Source of the DNA: Limnohabitans sp. Rim8
GTDB lineage: Bacteria; Pseudomonadota; Gammaproteobacteria; Burkholderiales; Burkholderiaceae_C
Length of the DNA: 7,160 nucleotides
Assembly (NCBI GenBank): GCA_945877725.1
Contig: CAMDXR010000161.1
Coordinates: 1 to 7,160, forward strand
Direction: 5' to 3'
Positions within the stretch are counted from its first letter, which is position 1. Every line of letters starts with the position of its first letter. This document shows positions 4,944-7,160 of the stretch, piece by piece. The notes beneath the pieces were generated by a model, which saw only the letters and a program-made list of their open reading frames with translations, did no database searches and was not told where the DNA came from. Position numbers and translations under genes: made by a program.

Positions 4944-7028
4944 TCACTCCTTGCCGGGCGCAGCGCTGTAGCGTTGCATCAAGGCATTTTGGGCACCATG
5001 ACCCGGCGCAATCAAGCCCACACGGTGGTACTGGCCGTCTGGCCCCAAGTCCCAAGCATCCCGCGCATCGTGCAAATAAGCAATCAAGCATTCATCAATG
5101 ATGCGTCGGCGCAAAACCGGGTCAAGTACGGGCCAGGCCAGCTCGATGCGGCGCGTCATGTTGCGGCTCATCCAGTCGGCACTCGACAGATACAAGGATT
5201 CGTCCTGATCTGCGCAAAAGTAAAACACGCGCGAGTGTTCCAAAAAGCGGCCGATGACCGAGCGCACCCGGATGTTTTCGCTCAAACCCGCTACGCCTGC
5301 AGGCAACATGCACGCACCCCGCACGATCAAATCAATTTGAGCGCCCTTTTTGCCAGCCTCTAGCAATGCCTCGATCAAGGGCAAATCGGTCAGGGCATTC
5401 ATCTTGATCACGATGCGTGCAGTCGCGCCCCGCGCCGCGGCAAGGCCAACGGCTTCAATGCGCGCCTGCATGTCGGCATGCAACTGAAATGGGGCCACCA
5501 GCAAACGCTTCATCTTGGGCAAATGGCTCTGGCTGGCCAAATGGCCAAACAGTTGGTCCATGTCGGATGTGATGTCGGCATCGGCCGTCAAAAAGCTGAT
5601 GTCGGTGTAAAGCGATGCCGTTTTACGGTTGTAATTGCCCGTAGACAAATGCCCATAACGACGCAAAAAACGCCCTTCTCGGCGTGTGACCAACAACATC
5701 TTGGCATGGGTTTTGAGGCCCACAATGCCGTACACCACCTGCACCCCGATGGCTTCAAGTTGCTCGGCCCAGTTGATGTTGGCCTCTTCGTCAAAGCGGG
5801 CTTTCAGCTCCACCACGGCCGTCACCTCTTTGCCGAGGCGCACCGCCTCGCGCAACAAATTCATCATGGTCGGGTCGCTGCCCGCACGGTAAATGGTTTG
5901 CTTGATGGCCAGTACGTTCGGGTCCATCACGGCTTCGCGCAAAAAGGTCAAAACCCCGTCAAAACTTTCAAAGGGTTGGTGAATCATCACATCCCCCTCT
6001 TTGAGCCGCGCAAAGACCGAGCCATGCTGTGGCACTTGGGCCGGAAAACTGGCTTTGTAGGTCGGAAACAGCAGGGCTGGCGCATTCACCAGATCAATCA
6101 ACTGCATCAAGCGCACCAGATTCACCGGGCCATTGACCCGAAAGACGGACTGCTCGGGTAACTGGAATTCTTTGCGCAAAAACTCGGCCAATCGGGGCGC
6201 GCAGTTGGCAGACACCTCCAGACGCACCGCCTGGCCGTAATGGCGGTGTTGTAATCCTTGGCGCAAAGCCATGCGCAAATTGGCAATTTCGTCTTCATCG
6301 ACCGCCAAGTCAGAGTGCCGGGTGACCCTGAACTGTGAAAACTGGCCGACCTCTCGGCCCGTAAACAACTCTGTTAAGTGCGCTCGAATCACACTGGAGA
6401 GCAAGACAAACGCGGTGGAGCCATCGCAGATGCGTGCGGGCAAAGGAATCAGTCTGGGCAAAACCCGGGGCACTTTGACAATAGCGATTTCATTAGAGCG
6501 GCCAAAGGCATCCTTGCCGGACAACTGAACAATGAAATTCAGCGATTTGTTGGCCACTTGGGGAAAGGGGTGTGCCGGGTCCAGCCCAACGGGCACCAGC
6601 AAGGGCTGCACTTCGCGCTGAAAGTAACTGCGCACCCAGCGGCGCTGTTCGGCATTGCGCTCGCCGTGCGACAAAATCCGATACCCATGACGCTGCAAGG
6701 TGGGCAACAAATCGTCGTTGTACAACGCGTATTGCCGCGCCACCATGGCGTTGGTCCTCTCGGCAATGGCGGTCAAGGTTTTTTCGGTGTATTGGCCTGA
6801 ACTCAAAGCCTGCAAACTGCCCATCACATGCGGCTCTGCACGGACTTCAAAAAATTCATCCAGATTGGACGACACAATGCACAGATAGCGCAAACGCTCC
6901 AACACAGGCACTTCGGGACGATGTGCCCAATCCAGCACCCGCTCGTTGAAAGCCAGAATGCTGAGATCGCGGTCCAATAGACCCGCCATCTCTTCACCCG
7001 ATGAAATCAGAATTTTTGAATGAGCCAT
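4944..7028 (-). CDS. ppk1: Polyphosphate kinase 1
   Basis: Transfers the ATP gamma-phosphate onto polyphosphate, reversibly, through a phosphohistidine intermediate; membrane-associated in other bacteria. The 694 residues compare with 688 in E. coli PPK. The N domain opens RDLSILAFNERVLDWA (20-35). The phospholipase-D-like C1/C2 domains carry all key residues at a constant +6 offset from E. coli: Arg381 in IYRAGSDP, Arg411 in ELKARFDEE, the autophosphorylated His441 in LKTHAKMLL, and His598 in FLEHSRVFYF. All expected catalytic residues are present. The start at 7028 lacks a well-spaced Shine-Dalgarno. Met14 (codon 6989-6987) with GGTGAAGAG just before it is a possible alternative, since family conservation begins only near residue 18. 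The gene heads a unit with sixA and has its own Pho-box promoter. Confidence 0.97.
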   Translation of the reverse strand: MAHSKILISSGEEMAGLLDRDLSILAFNERVLDWAHRPEVPVLERLRYLCIVSSNLDEFFEVRAEPHVMGSLQALSSGQYTEKTLTAIAERTNAMVARQYALYNDDLLPTLQRHGYRILSHGERNAEQRRWVRSYFQREVQPLLVPVGLDPAHPFPQVANKSLNFIVQLSGKDAFGRSNEIAIVKVPRVLPRLIPLPARICDGSTAFVLLSSVIRAHLTELFTGREVGQFSQFRVTRHSDLAVDEDEIANLRMALRQGLQHRHYGQAVRLEVSANCAPRLAEFLRKEFQLPEQSVFRVNGPVNLVRLMQLIDLVNAPALLFPTYKASFPAQVPQHGSVFARLKEGDVMIHQPFESFDGVLTFLREAVMDPNVLAIKQTIYRAGSDPTMMNLLREAVRLGKEVTAVVELKARFDEEANINWAEQLEAIGVQVVYGIVGLKTHAKMLLVTRREGRFLRRYGHLSTGNYNRKTASLYTDISFLTADADITSDMDQLFGHLASQSHLPKMKRLLVAPFQLHADMQARIEAVGLAAARGATARIVIKMNALTDLPLIEALLEAGKKGAQIDLIVRGACMLPAGVAGLSENIRVRSVIGRFLEHSRVFYFCADQDESLYLSSADWMSRNMTRRIELAWPVLDPVLRRRIIDECLIAYLHDARDAWDLGPDGQYHRVGLIAPGHGAQNALMQRYSAAPGKE
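4947..4952 (-). promoter_or_regulatory. sixA ribosome binding site within the ppk1 3' end
   Basis: AAGGAG on the minus strand abuts the ppk1 TGA stop and lies 9 nt before the sixA ATG. A ribosome finishing ppk1 stops on top of this site, which favours coupled translation. Confidence 0.8.
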
Positions 7029-7038
7029 GGCGTTTTTA

Positions 7039-7066
7039 ATAGATTTCCCTCATTCTAGAAATCTAT
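7039..7066. repeat. 9-bp inverted repeat over the ppk1 -10 and start point
   Basis: ATAGATTTC (7039-7047) and GAAATCTAT (7058-7066) are perfect arms with a 10-bp centre; arm centres are 19 bp apart, near two helical turns. The -10 TAGAAT (7057-7052) lies in the centre and the predicted start in the left arm. It looks like an operator for a dimeric regulator. In a longer read-through RNA it would instead fold into a 9-bp hairpin ending 10 nt before the ppk1 ATG. Confidence 0.6.
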
Positions 7067-7085
7067 CAAGTCATTTTGATGACAA
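7052..7085 (-). promoter_or_regulatory. Pho-box promoter of ppk1
   Basis: On the minus strand TTGTCAT-CAAA-ATGACTT (7085 to 7068) has PhoB-box repeats matching CTGTCAT at 6 and 4 of 7. A third repeat GTTTCAC (7096 to 7090; 5 of 7 to CTGTCAC) lies one 11-bp step upstream. Exactly 10 bp downstream is TAGAAT (7057 to 7052), a 5/6 match to the -10 consensus. The spacing is identical to that proposed at phoX and ppx. The predicted start near 7045 gives a leader of only about 17 nt with no Shine-Dalgarno. Confidence 0.75.
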
Positions 7086-7115
7086 TTTTGTGAAACAGTC
7101 CCTTTACCTTGAAGT

Positions 7116-7160
7116 TCAATGCGCAGGCACCAAATTGGCTTTGAACATTGCCACTGTCAT
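7116..7160 (-). CDS. Possible C-terminal tail of an upstream minus-strand gene
   Basis: The minus strand is open from the right edge for 14 codons (MTVAMFKANLVPAH) to a TGA at 7118-7116, leaving 87 bp before ppk1, room for the ppk1 promoter. In many betaproteobacteria ppk1 follows the pst-phoU-phoB-phoR genes, so this could be the end of such a gene, but the tail is too short to recognise. A second minus frame is also open here (to a TGA at 7068-7066, inside the proposed promoter), so the frame choice is uncertain. Confidence 0.3.
   Translation of the reverse strand: MTVAMFKANLVPAH

Noticed and set aside
5478..6161. 227-codon plus-strand frame, and similar ones at 4758-5363 and 6378-6800
   Set aside because: All are antisense to ppk1 or sixA, whose complete active sites are seen on the minus strand; no ribosome sites or recognisable protein features.

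Overview
The window reads as a polyphosphate and phosphate-starvation locus from a betaproteobacterium. The closest feel is Burkholderiales, probably Comamonadaceae; this rests on gene content, protein style and moderate GC, and is an inference without any database search. Every gene found is chromosomal and housekeeping-like. I see no mobile element, CRISPR array, tRNA or rRNA.

Layout. Bases 1-2153 (minus) hold almost all of a Tat-exported PhoX-type alkaline phosphatase whose C-terminus runs off the left edge. A 154-bp divergent promoter region (2154-2307) separates it from ppx (2308-3810, plus), the exopolyphosphatase. A 131-bp gap with two small hairpins and a possible promoter leads to a lysine-rich, histone-H1-like protein (3942-4469, plus). 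Only 6 bp further on, and convergent, comes sixA (4476-4937, minus), a phosphohistidine phosphatase. It sits directly downstream of, and is translationally linked to, ppk1 (4944-7028, minus), the polyphosphate kinase. Bases 7029-7160 hold the ppk1 promoter and perhaps the last codons of another minus-strand gene.

How it fits together. PhoX releases phosphate from organic esters outside the cytoplasm, Ppk1 stores phosphate as polyphosphate, and Ppx degrades it. The most informative non-coding signal is that phoX, ppx and ppk1 each carry a Pho-box-like pair of 7-bp repeats at 11-bp spacing. In all three cases the pair ends exactly 10 bp before a recognisable -10 hexamer, so PhoB probably activates all three genes. 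The ppk1 -10 additionally lies inside a perfect 9-bp inverted repeat, which suggests a second regulator.

The least understood element is the H1-like protein. It has a disordered Lys/Ala/Pro tail, a compact domain that looks to me like a ribbon-helix-helix fold, and an AT-hook-like Gly-Arg-Pro end. Its place between the polyphosphate-degrading and polyphosphate-making genes raises the possibility of a DNA/polyphosphate-binding role. No wholly new multi-gene system is evident; the novelty is in regulation and in this protein.
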